From positions 186,001-250,000 of the forward strand of contig JAKCPI010000289.1 in the NCBI GenBank assembly GCA_023213315.1: 64,000 nt of DNA, in the 5' to 3' direction. How positions within the stretch are numbered: position 1 is the first letter of the stretch; the number at the start of each line of letters is the position of its first letter. The notes under the pieces were generated by a model. That model was not told the DNA's origin. It worked only from the letters and a program-made list of their open reading frames with translations, and did no database searches. Positions 35,501 to 44,072 of this stretch are shown here, one piece after another. This DNA is from Euborellia annulipes (lineage: Eukaryota > Arthropoda > Insecta > Dermaptera > Anisolabididae). The position numbers were made by a program, and so were the translations under genes.

Positions 35501-36776
35501 GAACCAGCTTTTTTGGACTCGGGACGGTAGCCTACGGTATCAAAACACATGTCCTTCAAAATCTCAAATTTTTGACACGCTCGCAAAACTTTCTACATAT
35601 TACATCAGGGGTGACCAACCCGCAGGCCGCATTGCAGACCATCTTGAACATTTTTGCGGCCCGTGAGGTTCATTACACTATTACAAAATATATTTATTTT
35701 ATAATGAAGAAATAAAGGAGCCAATAATGAAAAAATGAAAAAAATTTGCTTTATTGAACAATAATCTCGACGTTTCAAACGATTGGCCTTCATCAGGACT
35801 TGTTTTGTTTGCCTGGAGCTTAGAGGGGCTCTTGGCAGCTCCTGACATAGATGCGAACATTCATCCTTGGACATGACTTCTGGTTCAAGAATGACAATCA
35901 CTCAGCTAAGAACTCTTCTAAGCTCGAGCCAAATAAAACAGATGTTCTGATGAAGTCCGGAAGAATCGCTTGAAATGTCGACATTGTTGTTAAATAAAAC
36001 AAAGAGTTGACACTTCATATGAGTTAGGCACTCCCCTGAGACGTGCCACGAAGCTTTTGAACAAATTCGCCCAAGAAATACAAGTACTTTACTGATGCGA
36101 TGCACTTTTTCTGATTTTTTTTTGATTTTCTCAAAATTGGCAATTGGCTTTAACGATTTTTTAATGGATTTAACGAAGCTATCTTACAGGAAATATTGCA
36201 GCGATATTCCTATTCCGCCTCTTTGAAACTTGCAGGAATATTGCGGCAATATTGCTGTTTGAGCTACAATATTGTGCAACATTGCTGCAATATTCCAAGC
36301 TGTCAGGAAGATGGCAACATGGGATTTGAAATTATTTTTGGGAAAGTAACACTTACATATAAATCAATAACGCAACACATATGACTTTGAAAAATTATAT
36401 TCCATAAAGATGTACAGAAAAATACAGCAACTATTTTTTTTTGTTTTAGGTTATTCGTAAATACCGAGAGGAAAATGAAGATGGATCTATTACATGGGGT
36501 TTTGAGAATGATGATGGAACATGGAAAGAAGAAACTATTGGAGTTGATTGCGTAGTTAAAGGTAAATATGGCTATATTGATCCTGATGGAATTCGAAGAG
36601 AATACGCATATACGAGTGGCAATCCTTGTGATCAAAATCAACAACAAGGAAGTGAATCTGGAGGTGGTTTTATGGACTATGAGACCAACCAATTTGTCCT
36701 TCCCAATGGACAGAGTATCGATTTGAATAAGAACATTAAAAATAGAGCACGTAAGCCTGTCCAGCCAAGATATTAA
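17537..36776 (+). CDS. Secreted cuticle protein, Pro-rich with C-terminal chitin-binding R&R domain
   Basis: Structural protein of the arthropod exoskeleton. Exons: 17537-17563, 30691-30862, 32591-32913, 32994-33248, 33320-33442, 36450-36776 (stop TAA), all GT-AG, 408 residues. Residues 1-16 form a signal peptide (hydrophobic core IIWGLFLIVYL, AEA before the likely cut), split by a 13 kb intron. Residues 41-51 are eleven Gly; 68-140 hold about four degenerate copies of a 13-15 residue ARPxxLQESPLSR-like unit; a Pro/Arg-rich linker follows. Residues 301-361 form the chitin_bind_4 (Rebers-Riddiford) domain with conserved aromatics and the G-x-Y-x-x-x-D-P-D-G-x-x-R-x-Y core; Cys334 and Cys360 may pair. 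The start is the only ATG before the signal sequence, and the upstream 17360-17536 looks like 5' UTR. Repeats fill every long intron. Confidence 0.93.
17743..20074. repeat. 2.3 kb foldback, TGTCTG-bearing family
   Basis: The outer sequence TTTTACTTTCTCTTACCT (17743-17760) is repeated in inverse at 20057-20074. Matching arms cover about 17743-18130 and 19680-20074. The family recurs as half copies at 33684-34060, 36012-36170 and 50095-50600. The 1.5 kb loop is AT-rich, includes the MITE 19451-19542 and has no supported gene. Confidence 0.75.
19451..19542. mobile_element. Short palindromic MITE (AAAATCTGGTGTGACTGG ends)
   Basis: Ends AAAATCTGGTGTGACTGG and its inverse enclose a second inverted pair around 'caactttcgattac'. 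Copies are at 31519-31582 and 50905-50999, with a degraded one near 41130-41190. Confidence 0.65.
20812..20940 (-). repeat. SINE family 2 fragment
   Basis: The minus strand reads the family body (GGCTACCAATC, 'ctaaatggcc') with a decayed head. It lies in cuticle-gene intron 1. Confidence 0.65.
21442..21486 (-). ncRNA. Hammerhead-like motif, TATC variant
   Basis: Minus strand: stem I ATGCA/TGCAT, CTGAGGA, stem II GGT-T-TGC/GCA-T-ACC, GAAA, then TATC. The two stem III positions are T-A instead of C-G, still palindromic. Its partner at 22160-22206 has one stem I mismatch. Confidence 0.6.
21706..22013. mobile_element. Non-autonomous hAT-type element, 308 bp, 8 bp TSD
   Basis: TCTATATA is duplicated at 21698-21705 and 22014-22021. 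Ends are CAGGGGCGCCGGAAC and the inverse of CATAGGCGCCGGAAC. The interior holds C and G homopolymers and no frame. Confidence 0.82.
22326..22544 (-). repeat. SINE family 1
   Basis: Inverse of the copies at 6351 and 30254, with head GGCTTGGCATAGTTGGTAGC and a family body carrying the 'ccatttagtatccaaatgg' inverted motif. Confidence 0.75.
22545..24260. other. Cuticle-gene intron 1, unannotated AT-rich stretch
   Basis: Low-complexity A/T runs and a long A run near 22972-23000. I see no inverted repeat, exon or recognisable element. Confidence 0.5.
24262..25240. repeat. Fragmented ribozyme-bearing Penelope-like ends
   Basis: Pieces of one family: (-) 24262-24310 with GAAACGTC followed by TTATTC; (-) about 24385-24440 with CTGAGGA and GAAACC; (-) 24905-24970 with CTGAAGA and the start of stem II; (+) 25195-25250 with GGCC hairpin, GAAATGTC and TTATTC. 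An inverted pair joins 25005-25065 and 25085-25155 ('ggctcctg' core). Another tail fragment is at 33620-33660. Confidence 0.5.
25241..29400. other. Cuticle-gene intron 1, mostly featureless
   Basis: AT-rich DNA without a supported gene. A direct repeat of about 29 bases ('ggtcgtcagacaaattaaat' core) occurs at 26713-26741 and 27443-27471, the latter running into a G run. A GC-rich patch at 28225-28400 resembles the interior of the hAT-type element at 216-493. Confidence 0.45.
29480..29525 (+). ncRNA. Hammerhead-like motif, TATT variant
   Basis: Stem I TTGTA/TACAA (5 bp), CTGAAGA 29485-29491, stem II GATTCC/GGGGTC with G-U pairs, GAAA 29513-29516, then TATT. It is the sense strand of cuticle-gene intron 1. 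Confidence 0.62.
29609..29651 (+). ncRNA. Hammerhead-like motif, CGTT variant
   Basis: CTGAAGA 29613-29619, extra A29620, stem II GGCCAC/GTGGCC (six perfect pairs, 7-base loop), GAAA 29640-29643, CGTT. Stem I is short (TAC/GTA). Confidence 0.58.
29738..29850 (+). repeat. SINE family 3 (tRNA-derived), degraded
   Basis: Head GGTGGCCTGGTGCAAAGG with box B-like TCGATTCCCGGG and a tail 'acactcaca...ttgttaaa' shared with 48432-48565. Confidence 0.65.
30254..30512 (+). repeat. SINE family 1
   Basis: Closest sibling of 6351-6598: same head, the same inverted 'ccaaatgg' motif and a GTGAGT repeat tail. It lies about 180 bases before cuticle exon 2. Confidence 0.78.
31175..31243 (-). repeat. tRNA-like sequence with box B
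   Basis: The minus strand gives AATGAG...CTCATT ends and GTGGGTTTGATTCAC. A second copy at 31992-32053 has GTGGATTCGATTCAC and ends AATGAGG/CCTCATT. Both lie in cuticle-gene intron 2. They could be tRNA pseudogenes or a SINE head; no full cloverleaf is convincing. Confidence 0.35.
31464..31629. mobile_element. hAT-type element, 166 bp, 7/8 TSD, with nested MITE
   Basis: Flanks GTGGGTGT (31456-31463) and GTCGGTGT (31630-31637) differ at one base. Ends CAAGGC and GCCTTG with inverted GGATCCAG blocks. The short palindromic MITE 31519-31582 lies inside. Confidence 0.65.
32184..32502. mobile_element. Twin-ribozyme foldback unit, 12 bp TSD
   Basis: GATCATGTGATA (32172-32183) and GATTATGTGATA (32503-32514) flank the unit. 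Outward motifs: (-) 32247-32291 with stem I TAGTC/GACTA and stem II AGGGAG/CTCCCT but TAAA in place of GAAA; (+) 32372-32416 with GAAACGTT but TTGATGA core. Both copies carry a core change, so this pair is probably inactive. Confidence 0.78.
33684..34060 (+). repeat. Half copy of the 17743 foldback family
   Basis: Starts ATTACTTTCTCTTACTTATA and follows the same order of blocks as 17743-18130, without an inverse partner nearby. Confidence 0.6.
34215..34289 (-). pseudogene. Possible ribosomal protein L7 (uL30) 5' fragment
   Basis: The minus strand has an ATG frame of 24 residues (MDEKVKVAEPETLRKAARKE...) reminiscent of the charged N-terminus of L7, just after a pyrimidine-rich CTCCTTTTTTCGGTCGCACC and a TTACAG acceptor-like site. 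It stops at once, and no further L7 coding is seen. A chance frame is also possible. Confidence 0.22.
34748..34921 (-). repeat. SINE family 2, most complete copy
   Basis: On the minus strand: head GGTGTAGTGGTTAGC, box B GAGTTCGCATCCC, body with the inverted 'aattggctaccaatc' motif, end 'ggccatagatcccgaaaaaa'. It is the best reference copy of family 2 here. Confidence 0.8.
35283..35475. repeat. Degraded copy of the 3769 MITE family
   Basis: Inverse blocks 'tgtgattatttcatt' and 'aatgaaattatcacttgtag' with decayed ends 'agagagtgccaaaattaatt'. It lies in cuticle-gene intron 5. Confidence 0.55.
35764..35985. repeat. Pair of hammerhead-like motifs facing outward
   Basis: (-) 35764-35800 has CTGATGA and GAAACGTC but poor stems. 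(+) 35941-35985 has stem I ATGTT/GACAT, CTGATGA, a weak stem II (AAG/CTT), GAAA and TGTC, giving a T-G stem III pair. Confidence 0.5.
36190..36305. repeat. GCAATATTGC-rich repeat
   Basis: Many overlapping 'gcaatattgc' and 'gcaacattgc' units. It shares its makeup with 54323-54486. It ends 145 bases before cuticle exon 6. Confidence 0.6.
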
Positions 36777-36920
36777 AAAAAATAAAAAAATTATTATATA
36801 TGATTAATATCAAATTTTTAAACAAAAATGACATTTTTGGATATTCTATTTTTTTTTTATAAAATATATTTAAAGAAAAAGAAAATGCACAAATTTTTAA
36901 AGCACAAGTAAAATTAAATG

Positions 36921-36926
36921 AATAAA
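36921..36926 (+). promoter_or_regulatory. Poly(A) signal AATAAA, cuticle gene
   Basis: AATAAA lies 145 bases after the cuticle-protein stop codon, the first canonical signal on this strand. Confidence 0.6.
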
Positions 36927-37428
36927 ACAAACTCTACACAAAATGAAGAAATATCATAAAGTGAGTTATACTTTTACTTATTTATAAATTTTTTTAACAT
37001 TTATAAATAAAAGGCGTCACAAATTGATTTCTTATTAAAAATAATAATTATTAATTCAAAAATAAGCTGGCTACAGCACTGCCTTGAGTTTATTTTATTT
37101 GATTCAAATCATTTTATTTTTTGTCTATAGATAATAAAACATAAATATAAAAAAATTTTAAATTTAGATTATATGAACCATATTTTTTTTAAAAGAATTA
37201 AAAAATATATTCCTAAGACAAAGATTATGCCATATAATGTGAATGTAGTCTTTATATTTATATATATATATAATAAGAAATGTTTAATTTTGTATGTTTT
37301 ATTAAAATATAAACTGTAAATATCAATTTAATTTATTCATTTCTTTTCTTTATTTGTAGGATACATTTATAATAATAAAAAGCTTAATTTGGAGAAATTG
37401 AAATAATTAAGAAGTCTTTAAATTCACA

Positions 37429-37434
37429 TTTATT
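37429..37434 (-). promoter_or_regulatory. Poly(A) signal AATAAA, SAP18
   Basis: On the minus strand AATAAA lies about 50 bases after the SAP18 stop codon. The two genes converge, with about 500 bases between their signals. Confidence 0.65.
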
Positions 37435-37481
37435 TTTCGGCACAAAGAAAAGATTTACTGCCATTCAATATTATGAAATTC

Positions 37482-40265
37482 TCATGTCCAATTTCTTGCA
37501 CCTCTTCGCATCATCTGCATTGGCATTCGATTAGGTGGAGTAATTGAAATATCCATATAATCTCCAATACAAAATCGAGCTTGTGCAAGTGTTTTTGCAT
37601 CATCTTGACCTTTTTGTCCACAGCAAGTTGTTCCTATCTCCCTCATTTTATATCCAGGCCCTCGCATATCAGGGAAAACAATTGAGAAATCAAAATATGT
37701 GCCTTTTCGCTTAGCATCAGGATTTACTTCCTTAACAAGACTTGTGATTTCACGAAGAGTGGCGTCCATCCTGTAAATCAAATGAAAAAACAAATAATAT
37801 TAATATAACAAATCGTATATAAAAGTTCTAAGGTAAGACTACAAAAACTCGATTATTATCAAGTGAAGTATGAGTGTTTATTGTGTGTGACAAAGGACTT
37901 GAAATAACAAACAGGCCTTTTAAAGGGAATTGAGCAGGGGCGTTATAGAAATTTTTTCGGGGGGGGGGGCCCGAAGTGAAAATTTTCTGCGGAAATTTTT
38001 TTTTTTAACTAAATTTTTTTTCACACGAAATTTTTCGCGGAACATTTTTTCCTTTGCGGAACCAAAGTTTTCCATCCTGCGGAAAAATTTGTTGCGCTGA
38101 TGTCTGTATATCCCAATATATGTATATGTGTTTGGGAAATTTCGGGGGGGGCCGGGCCCCCTCGCCCTCCCCCCCTTATGTACGCCCCTGGAATTGAGGG
38201 ATAAATAATAATGAAATTCAATTGAAATAATGGGACGGGATGCGAATGCTCGACTTCAATGCGTTTTCTAGTTGTGATTATTTTATTGTTTTTAAAAAAA
38301 ATTTATATATTTTTTAATGGAAACTTTCATGGTTCAAACCTAGAAAATTTCCAATAAAGATTTTCTTTTATAAAAACAATGAAATAATCACAGGTAGAAA
38401 ACGCATGCCGGTGGGACTTAATGTTGACTCTCACTGTACATAAAAACTAGGGTCCGACCGAAACAAGATTTTCAGCCGAAACCGAAACTGCAAATCATTT
38501 GATCTTTTTTTTTTTGTTCATGCGAGTCTCATCCCATCTTTTCAGACTCAGGTTTCGGCTACTTTTTGGCCGAAACCGAATATTCGGTCGGTTCCTAATA
38601 AAAACATATGCAAAATTATATATTATTTATTTAAAAAGAATGTTGGCATTAGGTCATCAGCCATTTTTGCCACCGTTATCAAAATTATATATAAAAATAT
38701 AAAATATGTACATAACATGTTTGATGTACATATTTTATATTTTTATATATAATTTTCTATGTTTTTATATAACAACTCTATGATATATCTCAATTTTTGA
38801 TGAAATTGAGATATGTATACCAATCGATTCAAAACTTTCTGCTGAACCTCCTCTATATAATCCAAATTCCTCTGGAAGCGATTAAAATCTGTGTCCAAAT
38901 ATTGTTTTTGTGTAGAAGAAAATATATCACACTTTTTTCTCATTCACACTCACATTCAAACACTCATTCACACAGTCTTTTCGGCAACTTAGGCCATTTA
39001 AGACTTTAAACGATATCCGTTATTGATTATTATAGATATATGTATAAAAAATAAAAATAAAAATAAAAATATATTGGTGTCCAGGCATTCTTATTTAAGC
39101 CATTTGGTATCCAAATGCCTTAAATAAAATCTTCGGACTGCCTGGGGTCCGAACCACTCGGTATAGAAATGACCTACCACTACTCCACCCCGTGGGAAAA
39201 AATTTATAAATTTAAAATAAATTATATAGTTCTTCTTCATTTTATTTTTTTTACATCTTGTTATTTTTATTTATACTTAATTTGAATACGTCTCTGGTGA
39301 TGGTAATAGTTTGTTTTTGACGTCCCACTCTTGCTGATCCATAAGTATTTGGTATGTCAATGTTTCACAAGGTTTTGGTTCGGCTAAAATAGTTTAGTTG
39401 CTGTGGCGTTGGTGTTGTATGGGTTGATTTTCGGACCTCAATATTCTCCTAATTAGAATATTCGTGGATATCTTCAAGAGATGTAGGAAAGGGTTGATTG
39501 GATAACGCACTAGCGCAAGTTGGTTTGAGTGGAATCCGGGACCCCAATCTTCTGGTCAGGATGTTACCTGACAAACTAGAGACCAGAATAAACTACCAAC
39601 ACTCTTGAAAAAAACAGACTATATTCAACCACCAATGTGATTTAACACAAAAAAAATTTACTTTATATAATATATATATATATAATTCGAAAACTCGTAT
39701 TTGTATTCATTTATAAGTGTATTTATTAGCAAATAAAAATAAAGAAAATAAGCAATAATATTTGAAAAATAAAATAGAATTGTCAACATTTATACAGAGT
39801 TAGATATTAATAGATGAGGCCGATTAATCGCGATTGATTTAGCTTCTAATTTTTTCTCTGTTGAACTAAATTTCTATGTCCTAAAATTTATTTCACCTTT
39901 TGATTCCAGATTTTTTTTCTAGTTTAATCTATAGAAACCTTTTTATATGGATTGTTTCATATGAATAAAATTCAATTTTAACCTCACTCACCAAGTATAT
40001 ATTTGTAATTCATTTGATGGGACTTTGCCTCGTGCATATTCCATAATATTATTATGCCTTCCGGTACAGCAAAATACTCGAAGAAGAAGTGGACAAGTCT
40101 ATAAAATGATAATTAAAATTAATAATTAATTTTTTTTCAACAAATCTTTCAATAGAACTATTTACTTACTTTTTCTCTATCGACAGGTTTTTCAGGTTCA
40201 GGCTTTTCTTCAACTAAAATCGATTCGATTGGTGCTGAGACCATATTCATTCTATTAGCCATCAT
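37482..40265 (-). CDS. SAP18: SAP18, histone deacetylase complex / exon-junction subunit
   Basis: SAP18 is a ubiquitin-fold subunit of the Sin3-HDAC repressor and of the ASAP/PSAP splicing-linked complexes in the nucleus. Coding exons on the minus strand: 40265-40170, 40098-39992, 37770-37482, with GT-AG introns and matching phases, giving 163 residues, close to the usual length of about 150-170. Diagnostic stretches are KPVDREKTCPLLLRVF, GKVPSNELQIYTWMDATL, TSLVKEV and the C-terminal GDYMDISITPPNR. Two in-frame ATGs (40265 and 40262) start the protein; either may be used. The family's usual TTNNGRHH-like segment is CCTGRHN here. The second intron carries a hAT-type element, two MITEs and a SINE. 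It converges with the cuticle gene. Confidence 0.95.
37935..38190. mobile_element. Non-autonomous hAT-type element, 256 bp, 8 bp TSD
   Basis: GAATTGAG is duplicated at 37927-37934 and 38191-38198. Ends are CAGGGGCGTTATAG and CTTATGTACGCCCCTG. G/C homopolymers flank the interior as in 21706-22013. It lies in SAP18 intron 2. Confidence 0.87.
38236..38438. mobile_element. MITE of the 3769 family, left end decayed
   Basis: The right end GGTGGGACTTAATGTTGACT...CTCACTG is followed by TA. The inner inverse 'tgattattt...aaataatca' blocks match 3769-3978. Confidence 0.65.
38449..38598. repeat. Short MITE with CCGAAACCGAA blocks
   Basis: Ends GGGTCCGACCGAAA and TCGGTCGGTTCC with internal CCGAAACCGAA inversions. 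The outer tips of the 2199-4798 foldback have a similar tone ('ggttctggaagcttcggtcc'). Confidence 0.5.
38940..39190 (-). repeat. SINE family 1, head decayed
   Basis: Inverse copy with the ACTCACATTC tail, the 'ccatttggtatccaaatg' motif and a shortened head near 39170. Confidence 0.7.
39191..39990. other. SAP18 intron, no element recognised
   Basis: The minus strand of 39420-39560 stays open for about 40 codons but matches no family I know. The remainder is AT-rich. Confidence 0.4.
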
Positions 40266-40920
40266 TTGTTACAATTATAAAATTAATATTTGATAAATAT
40301 TTATTTTGTAGTTATAATTGAGTTGCAAACTCCACGAAAAAAATATATAAAATCGATAAAACTCGGCTATTTTCGACTTAATTCGGCTAAAAAGTTGTGA
40401 AGGTGCTGCTACCTACTGGAAATTTTAAATATTATATTTGAATTTGAATTCAATAACGATCAAAAAAAAATGCTAATGGCGGTGGAAATCTGATTAAAAG
40501 TATTTGAAAGTATTATAGATTATCTATCTATTTCAAGAGTTCTCGGAAGTTAAGGAAAACTTATATAACATATATATCTATTCATTAATAATTATTACAG
40601 AATATTTTAATTCCACACAAAATTTTTTCAACTTTGATGCCTACAAATGAATTTTCTCAGTGAGTGTTCTACAATATTTTTGATTAATAATTGTCATTAT
40701 TTATTTAAAATAATAAAATTCGTTAAATATATGATAAACTCTGGTCAAAGAGTTTAAAAAACATTTAATATGAATAGATAAATATTTCAATGAGAGATAA
40801 ATTAGATAATCTATATGTTCAAGAGTCCTCGTAAGTTAAAAAAAAATATAGTTACCTATTCATATTAATGAATATTAAAATTATCTCAGAATATTATGGT
40901 GATGAAGCCAGGAAAATAAC
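40266..40920. promoter_or_regulatory. Region upstream of SAP18, nothing specific
   Basis: It must hold the SAP18 5' UTR and promoter, but no clear TATA or initiator is distinguishable. Two loosely similar segments (40520-40600 and 40790-40880, 'caagagttctcg', 'gttacctattcat') suggest a diverged duplication. Confidence 0.3.
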
Positions 40921-40965
40921 AAGAGGATTGCAGCCAAATATACTTTTTTTAAATTCTCGCCCTCA

Positions 40966-41008
40966 CAGCTGACGTTTCGGCCCGAGGTCTAGGCCATCTT
41001 CAGAACCG
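40966..41008 (-). ncRNA. Hammerhead-like motif, CGTC variant
   Basis: Minus strand: stem I CGGTT/AGCTG (with G-U pairs), CTGAAGA, stem II GGCC/GGCC with a 10-base loop, GAAAC, GTC. Downstream tail 'tatatttggctgcaatcc' matches the unit tail consensus. I see no intact inverse partner. Confidence 0.58.
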
Positions 41009-41394
41009 GCTGGCAATAATCAAACAATGTGGATATTTGCAAAAACAGCGACAACATTCAGCATGTGATCCGCTCATAGCAAAACGTAAAGGAAAATGAA
41101 GAATATAATTTCACAAAAAATTTATCTAGTGTGACTATCACAGAAGAAAACTTTCAATTACTAAAGGTAAAGAGAAACCAGATTTTTTTTTTAAATTTTA
41201 GCTCAGAGCAGTCCGAATTCCGAGAAATCATTAAATTACAATTTAAATTTATATTATAATAAATATTTAGTAAGGAAGAAAGAAAAGAGCGAATGCATCT
41301 AAGTTTATTTCGTTTTAAACTTAGCTGCATTTTCATTTCATTATTCACCATTATCAATATATTAATCCTCCAATGGCCATATTGGCAAAAGACA

Positions 41395-42180
41395 TTATTA
41401 ATTTAATAACCCAATGACCAAACTAGATAGAGTGTATGTGCTATGGACAAAGAGTAAACCCAACATAAATATAAGCTTACAAGGACTGAGGATGGACTAA
41501 TCAATTTTGTTTGAAACTTTTCCTTCTTCATTTGGCTTACAAAGACTTTTCTTTGCTGCCCCTGTACTTACTCTTTTCCAACTTATAACATCAACAGCAA
41601 CTTCTCCCATGATTAAAACTTAAAAATGTCTGAGATATGTGGAAATCATAAGACCCAATTGAGAAAATAAATATTTATTAGAGTGAGGAGGATAGCTGAG
41701 TAGATCTTGTAATAAGAAAGAAAGAAAAGAGCGATTGCATCGTTTTAAACTTAGCTGCAATCTCTCTTTTCTTTCTTCCTTACTACAAGATCTACTCAGC
41801 TATCCACCTCACTCGAATAAATATTTATTTCCTCAATCGGCTCTTATGATTTCCACATATCTCAGACATTTTTAAGTTTTAATCAGGAGAGAAGTTGCTG
41901 TTGATGTTATAAGTTGGAAAAGAGTAAGTACAGGGGCAGCAAAGAAAAGAAAGTCTTTGTAAGCCAAATGCCGAAGGAAAAGTTTCAAACAAAATTGATT
42001 CGTCCATCCTCAGTCCTTGTAAGCTTTATATTTATTTTAAGTTTGCTCTTTGTCCATAGCACATACACTCTATCTAGTTTGGTCATTGGATTATTAAATT
42101 AATAATGTCTTTTGCCAATATGACCACTGGAGGATTAATATATTGATAATGGTTTGGCCCTGAGTATGGTCCTATATGCG
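41395..42180. repeat. Large twin Penelope-like unit remnants
   Basis: Inverse arms around 41395-41640 and 41870-42130 share 'aggactgaggatgga' segments (CTGAGGA with a GGAC stem II) and the AATTTAATAA block. The same family recurs at 42300-42620 and 54235-54780. A further family motif at 42155-42200 has stem II GGTC/GACC and GAAAAGTC. Confidence 0.55.
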
Positions 42181-42639
42181 ACCGAAAAGTCGACCCTGGT
42201 GCATTAATTAATAATAAATAATTGAAAAAACTACTAGCTGCTTGCCTGTTGGATAAATCAAGAAACCTTTAAACTACATATTATCAGCTATATATCTCGG
42301 TCAAATATTTATTTTAGGCACAAAGTTGTAATCGTTCTTGATGCACAATAGTCCGTGCACATGTACATTTTTTTAAAAGGGCGAGTGTTTAATACGACGT
42401 GAGAGTCTTTTAGAGAATGCTTACAACTTAGTGCCTAAAATAAATATAAGTCTAGAAGGACTGAGGATGGACGAATAAATTTTGTCTGTAACCTGTCCTT
42501 CGGCATTTGGCATACAAAGGCTTTATTTTCTTTACTGCTCCTATATTTGTTCTCTTCCAAATTATTGTTAAGTTTTGGCCACGGTAATGAGATTTTAAAA
42601 GTAAGATGAGTAATTCTCATTCCCTAAGATCCTCATCTG

Positions 42640-42965
42640 ACTGAAGATGGCTTCCTACATTGTGGGCCGAAACAGGACTGAGCAGCGGCGAAACGAACCT
42701 TTAAGTTAATAAAAGAATTTGATTGTCGGTTTAACTGTGGTTTATTTTACGTTTCGGCCACTCATTCTGTGGCCTTCTTTAGGCACAACTCAAATGAGAT
42801 CATCACAGATGTAATAACCATAATCTGAACTGAATTATTCCTAAAGAAGGCTACAGAATGAGTGGCCGAAATTTGTAATTTTTACAAATAAACCACAGTT
42901 AAACCTAAAATCAAATTCTTTTATTAATGATAACAACTGTGAAAGCCTAAACTCCAAAAAAAAAG
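42640..42965. repeat. Ribozyme-family fragments
   Basis: (+) 42646-42690 has CTGAAGA, stem II GGC/GCC and GAAAC but no GTC. (-) 42752-42795 and (+) 42839-42880 form an outward pair of the GGCCAC/GTGGCC family, both with damaged CTGA cores. Confidence 0.55.
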
Positions 42966-43941
42966 AATGTTAGGGGGGTGGAGGAGGAGGAGGAGGTGAA
43001 GTTCAATTGGCTGCCGTAAATTAGTACTTATATACTAGGGCGGGTATTGCGGCTAGCCTTGAACGTCCTTGCTCGCCTTCAGCCGACTAGTTTTTTGTCC
43101 GGGGGTCTTTGTACCCTTAAATTTCCCAGAGAGTATATATTTCATTAATTTCTCTAAATTTGGAATTCCCTGATTCAAACACCTATACAATTTTATAACA
43201 ATCCTGGTGAGTTAAATTAAATTAAAGTTATTATGGCAAAATAATTGGACTTTATATTTATTTTAACTTCTTTTTCCAAATTAGAGGAGGGGTTTAAACA
43301 CAAAGGTAAAAATGGTGGTCAACTTCTATCTCTATAAACAATTAAAGTGAAATTTTCAAGGCTAACACTACTATTGAGTTTTTCATCAAAATCTAGTATC
43401 ATCACGCAGACACGCTATTTTTCATTGATAGAGTGATAATAGGAATTCAAGCATTCAATTGTAGGTTTCCTTATATTCTACTTTTCCTATAATTATCACA
43501 TTCATTATGTTGCCTCTCTTTGAAACTCGTAATTATTGATCAAGTGCTTTTGAACAATATACAATAAATTAAAACATAATGAATTAGTTTTATTATTCAG
43601 GATTCAAAAAAAAATTATTTGTTTAGTGTAAGGGTATTTTATGTTTGGTGGAATTTGTATCAGGACTAAAAAACAAGAAAACGAAAACGTTGCCGAAACG
43701 TCAGATGTTAAAAATATATTTTTTTTAAATAAAAAATTCTGATTGCGTTTTCTTCTGTTTTTTATTCTTGATTATTTGTTTATTGTATGAATGAAAATAT
43801 TTTCTGAATGAAATTTATTACTACTATTTTTTATTCTAAATATTATATAACAAATAATAATTTATATTAAAAAATGCATTTTAATTTCTATACTATTTTT
43901 TTAATATGTTTAATATGTTAATAAATATATTATTTTTTAAG
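42966..43941. other. Upstream of SLC22 gene, no clear promoter
   Basis: AT-rich. A GAGGAG run near 42975-42990, and a ribozyme-tail fragment at 43680-43760 (GCCGAAACGTCAG) are the only recognisable pieces. Confidence 0.4.
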
Positions 43942-44072
43942 GAATCCAGAAATTGATAGAATCTGCAAGCATGGTCTCCGCCCTCTCAAAAGGAAATCCC
44001 CTCCTTCACTTCTTAGAGGGGGACCTAAGTGATTGAGACTCACCTGGGAAACAGTTCAAGTCTCGAGTGGAC
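43942..44072 (+). other. SLC22 gene 5' UTR exon part
   Basis: A T-rich tract and AG at 43940-43941 look like a splice acceptor, so the UTR probably has an upstream exon. The leader is more GC-rich than its surroundings and ends at ATG 44073. Confidence 0.45.

Noticed and set aside
36303..36692. 129-residue minus-strand frame
   Set aside because: Antisense of cuticle exon 6, whose plus-strand frame has a clear R&R domain and splice site.
44067..44072. Start of the SLC22 protein at 44067
   Set aside because: That position is GTG; the first ATG in frame is 44073 and has an acceptable context.
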